Shown here: positions 15,250-23,304 of the stretch, piece by piece
Layout of the letters: every line of letters starts with the position of its first letter
Position numbering within the stretch: position 1 is the stretch's first letter
The notes under the pieces: generated by a model
Database searches by the model: none
Seen by the model: the letters and a program-made list of their open reading frames with translations, nothing else
What the model was told of the DNA's origin: nothing
Program-made: the position numbers and the translations under genes
NCBI RefSeq assembly: GCF_004366035.1
Contig: NZ_SOEE01000009.1
Coordinates: 159,971 to 223,970 of the forward strand
Reading direction: 5' to 3'
Origin: Cytobacillus oceanisediminis
GTDB lineage: Bacteria > Bacillota > Bacilli > Bacillales > Cytobacillaceae
DNA: 64,000 nucleotides

Positions 15250-16980
15250 ATGAAGAAATCGATACCACTGCACCTGCGTCCTTTTACAGCCCAGCAGCAT
15301 TACAATGCTTACAGCCCCATTGACCATGCAGTTTGGAGATATGTGATGAGACAAAATCATCATTTTCTTGAGGACATCGCCCATGATGCATTCATTACAG
15401 GCCTAAAGTCATCCGGCATTTCCATCGACAGCATTCCACGGGTAAGTGAAATGAACGATCATTTAGATAAAATCGGCTGGGGCGCTGTCATTGTCGACGG
15501 ATTGATTCCCGGCACAGCATTTTTTGATTTTCAAGCGAATGGCATCCTCCCAATAGCAACGGATATACGCCAGAAGACCAATATCGAATACACGCCCGCT
15601 CCTGATATTCTCCATGAAGCAGCGGGGCATGCACCGATATTATTTGATGAAACCTACTCAGAGTTTGTTAAATTAATTGGGAATATCGGCGCCAACGCTT
15701 TTGCAACAAAAGAAGAACATGAGGTATTTGAAGCAATCAGGCATTTATCTATTGTCATGGAAAATCCTGCTTCAACAGAAGAAGAAATTGAAGCAGCCAA
15801 ACAGAGATTAAAGGATAAACAGCAGCTCGTAAAAGGACTTTCTGAAGCTGAGCAAATCTCCCGGATTTTCTGGTGGACAGTCGAGTTTGGCCTGATTGGC
15901 GATCTGCAGAAGCCCAAGATCTTCGGTGCAGGACTGCTGTCTTCTGTAGGCGAAAGCAAACATTGCCTGTCCGATCAGGTGAAGAAACGCCGGTTCACAA
16001 TTGAAGATGCGATTAACACCAGCTATGACGTTACATCTATGCAGACTCAGCTATTTGTTTGCGAAAGCTTCGAACAATTGATTGAGGAAGTGAAGAGATT
16101 CGGTGAATCGATGGCCTTCAGGCAAGGCGGCACAGTGGCTATCGAAAAAGCGATCGCTTCAAGCAAGGTCGCGCACATCGAGTTCAATTCTGGAATTCAG
16201 ATTACTGGTCTATTTACCGATATCATGAAGGATGCAGAAGGTGAAGCCATCTATGTCAAATCGTCAGGTCCAAGTGCCCTTTCGATTCAAAATGAACAAA
16301 TTAATCATCATGGACCTGATATTCACAATGACGGCTTTGGGACGCCTATCGGAAAACTTGCTGGTGGCATTAAGCTGGAGAACCAAACTGAACAGAGCCT
16401 GAAAAAGCTTGGCATAGAAATAAATAAAATAATGCAAATCACCTTCGAAAGTGGAGTAGAAGTTTCCGGTCATGTGACGAATCTATTATTTAATCATGAT
16501 TCCCTTGTTTTAATATCACTTGAAGAATGTCTCGTCAAAAAGGGAGAAGAAACCTTGTTCCATCCCACTTGGGGCACATATGATTTAGCTGTGGGCAGCC
16601 AGATTGTTTCTGCACGGCCCATCGCAGCAGATTACGCTGCATACCACGGGGAACCTGTTATAGACGAAGAAAGCCCAAAAGAAGGAATAACCCTTACGCC
16701 TCTGGAAGAGCTATACGCCGAAGTAAGGCAAATCCGGGAAACGAATTTCCCTCAGGATGTCCTTCTTCACAGTGTTATCGGAAAAATACTCGAAGAGTTC
16801 CCGGAAGAATGGCTGCTTCAGCTGGAAGTTCTGGAACTGCTTGAAAAGCATGACAAAGAATCGCCTTTGAAAAATCTGCTTCTGGACCAGCTTGAAAAGT
16901 TAAGTAGGGAAAATCGCTATGTCCGCCTGATTCAAAACGGACTCGATGTCATCTTTGACCGGAGGCATGCTACAGTATGA
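15250..16980 (+). CDS. phhA: Phenylalanine 4-monooxygenase, long Bacillus type
   Basis: 576 residues. The catalytic domain (about 1-330) hydroxylates phenylalanine to tyrosine with tetrahydropterin and non-haem iron; ligands are the two His of HEAAGHAP (about 121-126) and Glu in VEFG near 212. The C-terminal 240 residues (repeat-like blocks with ITFESGVEVSGHVTNL) are an extension absent from the roughly 270-residue proteobacterial enzymes and of unknown role. ATG 15250 follows AAAGGAG. It overlaps phhB by 4 nt. T-box control suggests it serves tyrosine supply more than phenylalanine breakdown. Confidence 0.95.
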   Translation: MKKSIPLHLRPFTAQQHYNAYSPIDHAVWRYVMRQNHHFLEDIAHDAFITGLKSSGISIDSIPRVSEMNDHLDKIGWGAVIVDGLIPGTAFFDFQANGILPIATDIRQKTNIEYTPAPDILHEAAGHAPILFDETYSEFVKLIGNIGANAFATKEEHEVFEAIRHLSIVMENPASTEEEIEAAKQRLKDKQQLVKGLSEAEQISRIFWWTVEFGLIGDLQKPKIFGAGLLSSVGESKHCLSDQVKKRRFTIEDAINTSYDVTSMQTQLFVCESFEQLIEEVKRFGESMAFRQGGTVAIEKAIASSKVAHIEFNSGIQITGLFTDIMKDAEGEAIYVKSSGPSALSIQNEQINHHGPDIHNDGFGTPIGKLAGGIKLENQTEQSLKKLGIEINKIMQITFESGVEVSGHVTNLLFNHDSLVLISLEECLVKKGEETLFHPTWGTYDLAVGSQIVSARPIAADYAAYHGEPVIDEESPKEGITLTPLEELYAEVRQIRETNFPQDVLLHSVIGKILEEFPEEWLLQLEVLELLEKHDKESPLKNLLLDQLEKLSRENRYVRLIQNGLDVIFDRRHATV

Positions 16981-17273
16981 CAAGATTAAGTGAAGAAGAA
17001 ATAGCCCGGCAGCTATCCATGATGCCGAACTGGAAAAGAAAAGACAGCAAATGGATTGAACGACGTTATCGCTTCAAAGAATATTTGGACGGTATCGCAT
17101 TCGTAAATAAACTAGCATCCCTTTCCGAAGAGGTAAACCATCATCCTTTTATCACCATTCAATACAAAATGGTGATCGTCTCCCTCACTTCCTGGAGTGA
17201 AAATGGGCTGACAGGTCTGGATTTTAAGCTAGCCCGGCAGATTGATGATCTTTATTTTCCAGATCATTATTAG
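16977..17273 (+). CDS. phhB: Pterin-4a-carbinolamine dehydratase
   Basis: 98 residues, full length for the family. The active-site motif EEVNHHPFITIQYKMV contains the catalytic His pair, and TSWSENGLTGLD follows as expected. It dehydrates the carbinolamine released by phenylalanine hydroxylase so that the pterin cofactor can be recycled. Its start overlaps the phhA stop (ATGA), so the two are translationally coupled and share the T-box. Confidence 0.95.
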   Translation: MTRLSEEEIARQLSMMPNWKRKDSKWIERRYRFKEYLDGIAFVNKLASLSEEVNHHPFITIQYKMVIVSLTSWSENGLTGLDFKLARQIDDLYFPDHY

Positions 17274-17279
17274 GAAAAT

Positions 17280-17312
17280 AAGTGCCTGTCGAGATGACAG
17301 GCACTTATTTTT
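17280..17312 (+). terminator. Terminator of phhAB
   Basis: AAGTGCCTGTC pairs with GACAGGCACTT around a GAGAT loop and is followed by ATTTTTCC. It sits 7 nt after the phhB stop codon. Confidence 0.88.
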
Positions 17313-17472
17313 CCATTGTATCAAGTGGAATCTCATACTCCCGAAGCACCTCGTAAAACGCCCTTCTCTTTGCATACCAGTCTGAATGGAGATTCAGCAA
17401 AACCATTTTGTCTTCCTCTAATGCCATTTCAAGCTGAGCCGGCAGTAGCTGAGTGTCTGACTCCGCCTCTTC
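17305..17472 (-). pseudogene. Remnant of an unidentified gene
   Basis: A 55-codon open stretch on the minus strand with clearly protein-like sequence (QLEMALEEDKMVLLNLHSDW, then KRRAFYEVLREYEIPLDTMEK). An in-frame stop lies just upstream and there is no proper start or ribosome binding site. It looks like the 3' end of a gene lost behind mccB, possibly by frameshift. The family is not recognised. Confidence 0.4.
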
Positions 17473-17511
17473 TCACTGATAGCTTTCAACTGAACTAAAT
17501 GGGGCCTTTCC

Positions 17512-18639
17512 TTATAGCGCTGACTGCAAATCCTCAATCAAGTCTTCGGCATCTTCCAGGCCAACTGAAATGCGGATCAGGCCGTCTGTAATTCCCAATT
17601 TCAGACGGCGATCTCTCGGTATCGATGCATGTGTCATTTTGGCTGGTAGGGAGATCAAGCTTTCCACCGCGCCCAAACTTTCTGCCAGAGTAAAGTATTT
17701 TACTTTTTTCAGCACCTTTTCTGCCTTTTCACCGCTGCCGGCATCAAAGGAGATCATTCCGCCAAAGCCCTGTGCCTGCCGCAAGTGAATGTCATGGCCT
17801 TTATGATCTTTAAATCCTGGATAATAAACGTTTGAAACCTGCGGATGACTGACAAGAAATTCCGCTATCCTTTTCGCATTCTCTTCGATTTCCTCCATCC
17901 GAATGGCCAGTGTCCGAACTCCCCTGATTAATAGCCAGCTGTCCTGCGGCCCCAGAACAGCACCGATTGAATTTTGGACGAAGTGCATGTCTGCTGCAAG
18001 CTGTTCGGAATTCACCACAACCAGTCCAGCAACCACATCACTATGTCCGCCTATATATTTGGTGGCACTATGGAGGACAATATCAGCACCCAGATCTATC
18101 GGATTTTGCCAGTATGGTGTACTGAAGGTGTTATCCACAATCATAAGCAGATTCTTGGATTTGGCCAGTTTGGAAATTCCGGCCAAGTCTGTAATCTTCA
18201 GCAATGGATTCGTAGGCGTCTCGACATAGATTGCTTTTGTATTTTCCTGTATCGCCTCTTCCACAGCAGCCAAACCACTTGTATCCACAAAGGTTACACC
18301 TACATTATATTTTGTCAAAACCTTTGTCACTAATCGATAGGACCCGCCATACACATCATCTGTGAAAATAACATGATCTCCTGTTGAAAATAAGTGCATT
18401 ACAGAAGAGATAGCCGCCATGCCGGAACCGAAAGCAAACCCGCGGTATCCACCTTCCAAATCCTTTATTAATTCCTCCAGTGCATGCCTTGTCGGATTTC
18501 CGGTTCTTGCGTACTCATATACGAAATTGCCCACACCATCTTGTTTAAAGGTACTGGCATGGTGGACAGGAATAGAAACGGCACCTGTATGTTCATCCCT
18601 GGAGATGCCGCCGTGAATCATTTGTGTTTTCTTTCTCAT
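17512..18639 (-). CDS. mccB: Cystathionine gamma-lyase / homocysteine gamma-lyase
   Basis: 375 residues, a Cys/Met-metabolism PLP enzyme. The PLP lysine lies in HSATKYIGGHSDVVAG (about residue 195), and FGSGMAAIS and ETPTNPLL are conserved blocks. It cleaves cystathionine to cysteine, completing conversion of homocysteine to cysteine begun by MccA. Its start overlaps the mccA stop by 4 nt and RBS GAGGAGG lies within mccA, so the pair is translationally coupled. The order mccA-mccB matches B. subtilis. Confidence 0.93.
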   Translation of the reverse strand: MRKKTQMIHGGISRDEHTGAVSIPVHHASTFKQDGVGNFVYEYARTGNPTRHALEELIKDLEGGYRGFAFGSGMAAISSVMHLFSTGDHVIFTDDVYGGSYRLVTKVLTKYNVGVTFVDTSGLAAVEEAIQENTKAIYVETPTNPLLKITDLAGISKLAKSKNLLMIVDNTFSTPYWQNPIDLGADIVLHSATKYIGGHSDVVAGLVVVNSEQLAADMHFVQNSIGAVLGPQDSWLLIRGVRTLAIRMEEIEENAKRIAEFLVSHPQVSNVYYPGFKDHKGHDIHLRQAQGFGGMISFDAGSGEKAEKVLKKVKYFTLAESLGAVESLISLPAKMTHASIPRDRRLKLGITDGLIRISVGLEDAEDLIEDLQSAL

Positions 18640-19562
18640 TGTTTATCCTCCTCATAAATAGATTTACTTAAATACCGCTCACTGCTGTCAGGAAAAATCG
18701 TGAGAATATTCGTGCCAGGCGCAGCATTTTCAGCTTCTCTCAATACTGCTTCGAAAGCAGCTCCTGACGAACTTCCAACTAAGTATCCCTGCAGCAATGC
18801 CAGCTCCTTCACTCGTTTAAAAGCATCTTTATCTGAAATGGTATGAATGGCGTCAAATAAGCCTATTTCCATATACGGCGGCAAAAACTCCATCCCGATT
18901 CCCTCGGTGCGATGCGGCCCTGCTTTTCCGCCATTTAAAATGGAGCCTTCAGGTTCAACGATAACTGTCTTTATCTTTGGATTCTTTTCTTTAAAATATC
19001 TGGCGCAGCCCATGAACGTACCACCAGTCCCTGCTCCAGCAGCAAAAATATCAATCTTCCCATCTAACGCTTGGAAAATCTCAGGACCCAATGTTTCATA
19101 ATACGTTTGCGGGTTATTTTTATTGCTGAATTGCTGAGGACTATAGGAATTAGGAATTTCCTGCAATAATTCATGTACTTTCCTAATAGCGCCTTCCATT
19201 CCCTCTTCAGTCGGCGTATTAATAACCTCCGCCCCTAACGCCTTCATTAGTTCCTGTTTTTCAACGCTGAATTTTCGAGGTACGACACAGATGATTTTGA
19301 TCTTCGTTCCAATAGCAGCCATCGCTAAGCCGATCCCGGTATTCCCTGCAGTCGGTTCAATTACAGACCCATCCTCCGGGAGAAGCTCATTCTCAATCGC
19401 TGTCTGAATCAGCTTTTGTCCTAACCGATCCTTTACACTGCCGCCGGGGTTAAAATATTCAAGCTTAGCAAAAACGTTTACTCCATGCGGAACAGCATAG
19501 TGTTTGATCTTCACAAGAGGGGTATGCCCAATCAGTTCATTCACACTGCTGTAATAATTCAT
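18636..19562 (-). CDS. mccA: O-acetylserine-dependent cystathionine beta-synthase
   Basis: 308 residues, fold-type II PLP enzyme of the cysteine synthase family. The PLP lysine is in GGSVKDRLG (about residue 44), TAGNTGIG binds substrate and GAGTGGTF binds the phosphate. It joins O-acetylserine and homocysteine to cystathionine. The start is ATG 19562, 6 nt after GAGGTG; the frame extends to GTG 19571 inside the ribosome binding site. The operon is probably repressed by CymR when cysteine is present, as in B. subtilis, but I could not confirm an operator. Confidence 0.92.
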   Translation of the reverse strand: MNYYSSVNELIGHTPLVKIKHYAVPHGVNVFAKLEYFNPGGSVKDRLGQKLIQTAIENELLPEDGSVIEPTAGNTGIGLAMAAIGTKIKIICVVPRKFSVEKQELMKALGAEVINTPTEEGMEGAIRKVHELLQEIPNSYSPQQFSNKNNPQTYYETLGPEIFQALDGKIDIFAAGAGTGGTFMGCARYFKEKNPKIKTVIVEPEGSILNGGKAGPHRTEGIGMEFLPPYMEIGLFDAIHTISDKDAFKRVKELALLQGYLVGSSSGAAFEAVLREAENAAPGTNILTIFPDSSERYLSKSIYEEDKQ

Positions 19563-19660
19563 CGTCAGCACCTCTGTTTTCAGAAAGAATGATTACTCTT
19601 CTCCATTGCGTTCTTTAGATATTTCTTATGCTCCCTTTAATTCTTATTATTCCTACTTGT

Positions 19661-19690
19661 ATAGTATGTTTTAAATGTTTTTTTTGTCAA
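19661..19690 (-). promoter_or_regulatory. SigA promoter of mccAB
   Basis: Minus strand: TTGACA (19690-19685), 18-nt spacer, TACTAT (19666-19661). It lies about 100 nt before the mccA start codon in the region shared with divergent yrrT. Confidence 0.6.
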
Positions 19691-19810
19691 TTATCAGCTT
19701 AAAAATCAGCTGGCAACTCAGAATTAAGGCAGGTTGCAAAGTTGCCAAGTGAGATATTTATTCATACTATACCAATAAGTATTATAAGAATTAAAAGGAG
19801 TGAATTTACA

Positions 19811-20446
19811 ATGAGCCGTGAATTTGTAGATTTGTTTGACCACTGGGCAGAATCCTATGATCAGGCTGTAACGGGTGAAGACCTTGAATATCAAGAGGTG
19901 TTTTTGAATTATGAACACATTCTTAATGAAGTTGCCGATCTAGTTAATGGAAATGTGGTGGAATTCGGTACAGGTACGGGAAACTTAACTCAAAGGCTCG
20001 TGGAGAAAGGCTGTTCAGTAGTCGGAGTGGAACCTTCTGCTGCCATGAGGAAAATAGCAAGCAATAAAATGCCTCATCTTACATTATTAGATGGTGACTT
20101 TTTAAACTTTCAACTGATTGGCCCCATAGATGCCTTCGTCAGCTCCTACGCATTCCACCATTTAGAAGACAGGGAAAAAACCAATGCCATAACTAAATAC
20201 AGCGCCCTCCTTTCAACTGGCGGGAAAGTTGTTTTTGCCGATACTGTCTTTGAAAGCGGGGACGAAAAACAGACTTTTATCCAGGAAGCTAAAAACAAAC
20301 ATTACCTCAGCCTGGCTCAAGATCTGGAAACAGAATACTATACATCCATCCCTATACTAGAAAGCATGTTTCAATCCAATAGATTCTCTGTTAAGTTTAA
20401 GCAGCTAAATCGGTTTGTGTGGCTTATAGAAGCAGAGAAACTTTAG
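19811..20446 (+). CDS. yrrT: YrrT-like SAM-dependent methyltransferase
   Basis: 211 residues, class I methyltransferase. SAM motif I is VVEFGTGTGNLTQRL, followed by GVEPSAAM (motif II) and FVSSYAFHHLED (motif IV). The N-terminus SREFVDLFDHWAESYDQAV is typical of YrrT. In B. subtilis yrrT heads the mtnN-mccA-mccB operon; here it is divergent from mccAB and no mtnN is in the window. ATG 19811 follows AAAGGAG. The substrate is unknown; its context suggests a link to the SAM-homocysteine cycle. Confidence 0.88.
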   Translation: MSREFVDLFDHWAESYDQAVTGEDLEYQEVFLNYEHILNEVADLVNGNVVEFGTGTGNLTQRLVEKGCSVVGVEPSAAMRKIASNKMPHLTLLDGDFLNFQLIGPIDAFVSSYAFHHLEDREKTNAITKYSALLSTGGKVVFADTVFESGDEKQTFIQEAKNKHYLSLAQDLETEYYTSIPILESMFQSNRFSVKFKQLNRFVWLIEAEKL

Positions 20447-20471
20447 GAAAACAAAGCTCAATTACTGAAAT

Positions 20472-20510
20472 CCCTGCTGACCCATAGACTATTCAGCAGG
20501 ATTTTCTCTT
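20472..20510 (+). terminator. Terminator of yrrT
   Basis: CCTGCTGA paired with TCAGCAGG around a 12-nt loop, followed by ATTTTCTCTT. Confidence 0.85.
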
Positions 20511-20524
20511 GCTAAACATCCGGT

Positions 20525-20582
20525 TTGACTTCTAAAATATTTTGGAGTATATTAATTGATGCATCAATCATTGACCTATCAA
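20525..20582 (+). promoter_or_regulatory. SigA promoter and twin palindromic operators (marR operon)
   Basis: TTGACT (20525-20530), 17-nt spacer, TATATT (20548-20553). Directly downstream lie TTGATGCATCAA (20556-20567, perfect palindrome) and TTGACCTATCAA (20571-20582), two half-helically related copies of TTGA-N4-TCAA. The position suggests autorepression by the MarR protein. Confidence 0.7.
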
Positions 20583-20604
20583 TTATATAAAAGGCGGGGA
20601 TGCT

Positions 20605-21033
20605 GTGTTCAAATGTTCAAAGGAAGAAGAATTAATTGCCGCCCGGCTGTTTGAGCTCAGTAAGCAGACAATGCCGAAGTTTGAACGCTGTACAGGCATC
20701 AGCCAGTCACGGCTTGAGATTCTTCGGGAGCTTTTTGAAGCGGAAGAAATTACGCAACGGGAGCTTCAGAAAAAAGTGAATATTGATCATGCTGCTGTTA
20801 CAAGACACCTTAAGCAGCTTGAAGAAAAAAGCATGGTAATCCGCAGGAAAAGCCCTGAAGATAACCGCTTTACTTATGTCAGCCTTACAGAGGAAGGCAA
20901 AACGAAGATTGCTGCTTACTGCGAAGAAAAGCAACGATTTATTTCCAAAATCCTGAACGGCTTTTCGGAACTTGAGCGAAGCACACTATTAAATATGCTC
21001 ACACGTATCCAGGAAAATATAGAAAAAATGTAA
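20605..21033 (+). CDS. MarR-family repressor
   Basis: 142 residues, winged-helix MarR fold. The recognition region is TQRELQKKVNIDHAAVTRHLKQLEEK (helices 3-4), the wing is RRKSPEDNRFTYVSLTEEG, and there are cysteines at positions 4, 25 and 110 region that could sense oxidants or quinones. It starts with GTG 20605 after AAGGCGGGG. It is the first gene of an operon with a nitroreductase and a YgiN-type monooxygenase, an arrangement typical of quinone or electrophile responses such as MhqR. The palindromes at its own promoter point to autoregulation. Confidence 0.9.
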   Translation: MFKCSKEEELIAARLFELSKQTMPKFERCTGISQSRLEILRELFEAEEITQRELQKKVNIDHAAVTRHLKQLEEKSMVIRRKSPEDNRFTYVSLTEEGKTKIAAYCEEKQRFISKILNGFSELERSTLLNMLTRIQENIEKM

Positions 21034-21069
21034 TTTTCACATCCAGAAAAAAATAAAGGAGAGTTCATC

Positions 21070-21705
21070 ATGAATAAAACCGTTATCAACGACTTTAGGG
21101 AAATCATCACAGGACGCCGTTCCATCCGTAATTATGACCCAATGGTCAAAATAAGCAGAGAAGAAATGACAGAAATCGTGGAAGAAGCGACTTTGGCTCC
21201 TTCATCCGTTAACCTGCAGCCATGGCGCTTTGTAGTGATCGATTCAAAAGAAGGCAAAGAAACACTGGCGCCGCTTGCAAAATTCAACCAAAGGCAAGTA
21301 GAGACATCATCAGCTGTCATTGCCGTCTTTGTTGATATGAAGAGTGAAGCTTTCATTGAAAAAATTTATGATACAGCTGTTGAAAAAGGATACATGCCCG
21401 CTGATGTAAGAGACAAGCAGGTGCCATCCATCAAAGGCTTAGTGGAAACCATGACATTCGAACAAAAGAAAGAAATGAACCTGATCGATGCTGGTCTTGT
21501 ATCCATGCAGCTAATGCTTGCAGCACGTGCCCATGGTTATGATACAAATCCAATTGGAGGCTATGAAAAAGACCGCATTGCTGAAGCATTCCAGCTGGAC
21601 AAGGAACGCTACTACCCTGTCATGCTTATCTCAATCGGCAAAGCCGCTGATCAGGGCTATCAATCTGTCCGCCTGCCTGTTGAAGATATCACGGAGTGGA
21701 AATAA
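21070..21705 (+). CDS. Nitroreductase-family oxidoreductase
   Basis: 211 residues. The FMN-binding N-terminus RRSIRNYDP and the block APSSVNLQPWRFVVID are diagnostic, as is GLVSMQLMLAARAHGYDT in the dimer interface. Such enzymes reduce nitroaromatics or quinones with NAD(P)H, probably in detoxification. ATG 21070 follows AAAGGAG. It is the second gene of the MarR operon, 36 nt after marR and 20 nt before the monooxygenase. Confidence 0.92.
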   Translation: MNKTVINDFREIITGRRSIRNYDPMVKISREEMTEIVEEATLAPSSVNLQPWRFVVIDSKEGKETLAPLAKFNQRQVETSSAVIAVFVDMKSEAFIEKIYDTAVEKGYMPADVRDKQVPSIKGLVETMTFEQKKEMNLIDAGLVSMQLMLAARAHGYDTNPIGGYEKDRIAEAFQLDKERYYPVMLISIGKAADQGYQSVRLPVEDITEWK

Positions 21706-21725
21706 CTCATAAAGGAGAATCAAAC

Positions 21726-22025
21726 ATGATCATTATTCATGCTGGCTTCCAAATACAAACTGATAAAGAAACTGACTTTCTTGACGAAATCCGTCCGCTT
21801 ATCAATGCCTCCAGAGCAGAAGAAGGCAATATCTCTTATGACCTTTTAAAAGATACAGAAAAAGAGGGTTCCTATACGATGGTGGAATTATGGAGTGATA
21901 TGGACGCTGTAAAGTTTCACAACCAGACGGAACATTTTACCTCATTTACAGCGAAAGCGCCTCAATATTTTACTGCACCTCCTCAGGTGAAGTTATTTAA
22001 CGCACAGCCTGCAGATAAAAAGTAA
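21726..22025 (+). CDS. YgiN/ABM-type quinol monooxygenase
   Basis: 99 residues, the size of a single antibiotic-biosynthesis-monooxygenase domain (ferredoxin-like fold, dimeric). Conserved blocks are ASRAEEGNISYDLLKD, MVELWSDMDAVKFHNQTEHF. Members oxidise quinols or act on reactive carbonyls without a cofactor. ATG 21726 follows AAAGGAG; the frame is open upstream to 21696. It ends the MarR operon and is followed by a strong terminator. Confidence 0.9.
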   Translation: MIIIHAGFQIQTDKETDFLDEIRPLINASRAEEGNISYDLLKDTEKEGSYTMVELWSDMDAVKFHNQTEHFTSFTAKAPQYFTAPPQVKLFNAQPADKK

Positions 22026-22034
22026 ATTAAATAC

Positions 22035-22073
22035 AAAAAACGCTTGAGATATTATAATCCCAAGCGTTTTTTA
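22035..22073. terminator. Bidirectional terminator
   Basis: AAAACGCTTG pairs with CAAGCGTTTT, with flanking A and T runs, between the convergent monooxygenase and DUF2798 genes. Confidence 0.9.
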
Positions 22074-22078
22074 ACGAT

Positions 22079-22561
22079 CTAATTTACAATCTCTTCCTGG
22101 CTGGTTTGTCTAGCATGAATTCTTTTCATTGCAAATCTTGCAATAGGCTGGGCAATCACTAGCTCAATCCAGAATGCAGCACCAAAATTCCGGAACCAGC
22201 TATGGAAAAAGTTTTGAAACGGCTCCAGGCTTATTTTTTTCGACCCAACCCAGGTGCCTATTATGGTTAAAAAAATGGAAAGAATGGTCACATTCAATAA
22301 AGTATCCAATAAAATCCGGGCATTAAATCCGTCCGTTTGCCCTGCAAACCTTGGCATCATTCTGCCAGCTAACGGTCCCGCCACTAACCTTACAAGCAAA
22401 ACCACGATTACCCACAAAAACGGAATAATCTTTAAGGTTTCGAAATAGTTTTCTTTACTGAAGCCGCGTTCCATTCCCACAATAATCGGTGCAATCGTGT
22501 TTACCGAAATAACAGAAATAATCACCAAAAATAATATGCCTTCTTTTGCATTTTGAGGCAG
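22079..22561 (-). CDS. DUF2798-type membrane protein with non-ATG start
   Basis: About 160 residues with four membrane helices in two similar halves, as in DUF2798 proteins; the loop MPRFAGQTDGFNARILLDT is between helices. The frame has no ATG or GTG at the expected N-terminus. Family members begin MPxNxKEGxxF, and here the matching codons read CTG-CCT-CAA-AAT-GCA-AAA-GAA at 22561, preceded by AAGAGGA. I take CTG 22561 as the likely start; TTG 22528 would remove part of helix 1. The protein's function is unknown. Confidence 0.65.
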   Translation of the reverse strand: MPQNAKEGILFLVIISVISVNTIAPIIVGMERGFSKENYFETLKIIPFLWVIVVLLVRLVAGPLAGRMMPRFAGQTDGFNARILLDTLLNVTILSIFLTIIGTWVGSKKISLEPFQNFFHSWFRNFGAAFWIELVIAQPIARFAMKRIHARQTSQEEIVN

Positions 22562-22721
22562 CCTGTCCTCTTATACATAATTTCCCCTCCGAAATTAAAA
22601 CTAAATTTCAGATGGCAGACGTATCTTTCGACATATATTTTTGGCCAGTAAAAACCTTACCAATATCTCTAACACTGATTTAATCATTATATCAAAGCAA
22701 ATATGGGGATTTCTAATCTTT

Positions 22722-22862
22722 TTATTTATTGTTCTCTTTATGATCATGATAAGCAATGAGAATAACTTCTTCTCCCTTTTCCTCACTTAAGCGTTTTTCC
22801 AGATTATGCACCTGCTGCAGATCCCCGTCAGACAAATTTGCAAATTGATATTCTTTATCCAT
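22722..22862 (-). CDS. Small hypothetical protein (46 aa)
   Basis: A 46-codon gene, MDKEYQFANLSDGDLQQVHN at its start and EEVILIAYHDH near its end, preceded by AAAGGTG at 5-6 nt. It is acidic and soluble, and a similar short protein type occurs in many Bacillus genomes without known function. It is too short for usual gene-length cutoffs. Confidence 0.7.
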   Translation of the reverse strand: MDKEYQFANLSDGDLQQVHNLEKRLSEEKGEEVILIAYHDHKENNK

Positions 22863-22946
22863 TTTTCATCACCTTTTCGTAATAGGATACCTAAAGTTTG
22901 TGTTTTCCAAGCATTTTTATACACCAAAAATACCCGGTTTCAATCT

Positions 22947-23108
22947 CTATTTAATCCCCAGAATGGCAATAGCAATGACAGCTAACAACAGGCTTAGGAG
23001 CAGTGACATGCCCCAATGTTTCTTTTCAGTCATTTTGAATAACACATTCATTACTGAACTGATTGCCAGAAAAATAAAGAAAACAAATAAATAAATCATA
23101 AATTCCAT
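22947..23108 (-). CDS. Small two-helix membrane protein (53 aa)
   Basis: 53 codons: helix 1 (MIYLFVFFIFLAISSVMNVLF), a polar turn (KMTEKKHWGM), helix 2 (LLLSLLLAVIAIAILGI). It starts at ATG 23108, 6 nt after the stop of the gene before it, with AAGGG as ribosome binding site inside the intergenic bases. The two genes are surely one transcript. No family recognised. Confidence 0.65.
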   Translation of the reverse strand: MEFMIYLFVFFIFLAISSVMNVLFKMTEKKHWGMSLLLSLLLAVIAIAILGIK

Positions 23109-23114
23109 TATCCC

Positions 23115-23282
23115 TTAACCTGCCTTCTGCCCTGTTTTCGCAAGGAAAAAAGAGGAGCTTCCCATCATCATCCCTCCGAAGATTCCCATGAAACTGCCGG
23201 CGGCTGCCCAATAGGCAGACAGAAAGATGCCGGACATTAGCAAAATCAGCCCTCCTATAAACAGGGCCCATCCCAATTTCAT
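23115..23282 (-). CDS. Small Gly-rich membrane protein (55 aa)
   Basis: 55 codons, two hydrophobic helices rich in Gly, Ala and Met (FIGGLILLMSGIFLSAYW, then AAGSFMGIFGGMMMGSSS) and a basic C-terminus. A strong AAAGGGGGGAG precedes ATG 23282. It is the first of a two-gene micro-operon with the 53-residue protein. The function is unknown. Confidence 0.65.
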   Translation of the reverse strand: MKLGWALFIGGLILLMSGIFLSAYWAAAGSFMGIFGGMMMGSSSFFLAKTGQKAG

Positions 23283-23304
23283 TTTGCTTCTCCCCCCTTT
23301 TCCT

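Noticed and set aside
22601..22786. 61-codon frame between DUF2798 and the small protein gene
   Set aside because: Lysine/isoleucine-rich shadow overlapping the better-supported 46-codon gene; no ribosome binding site.
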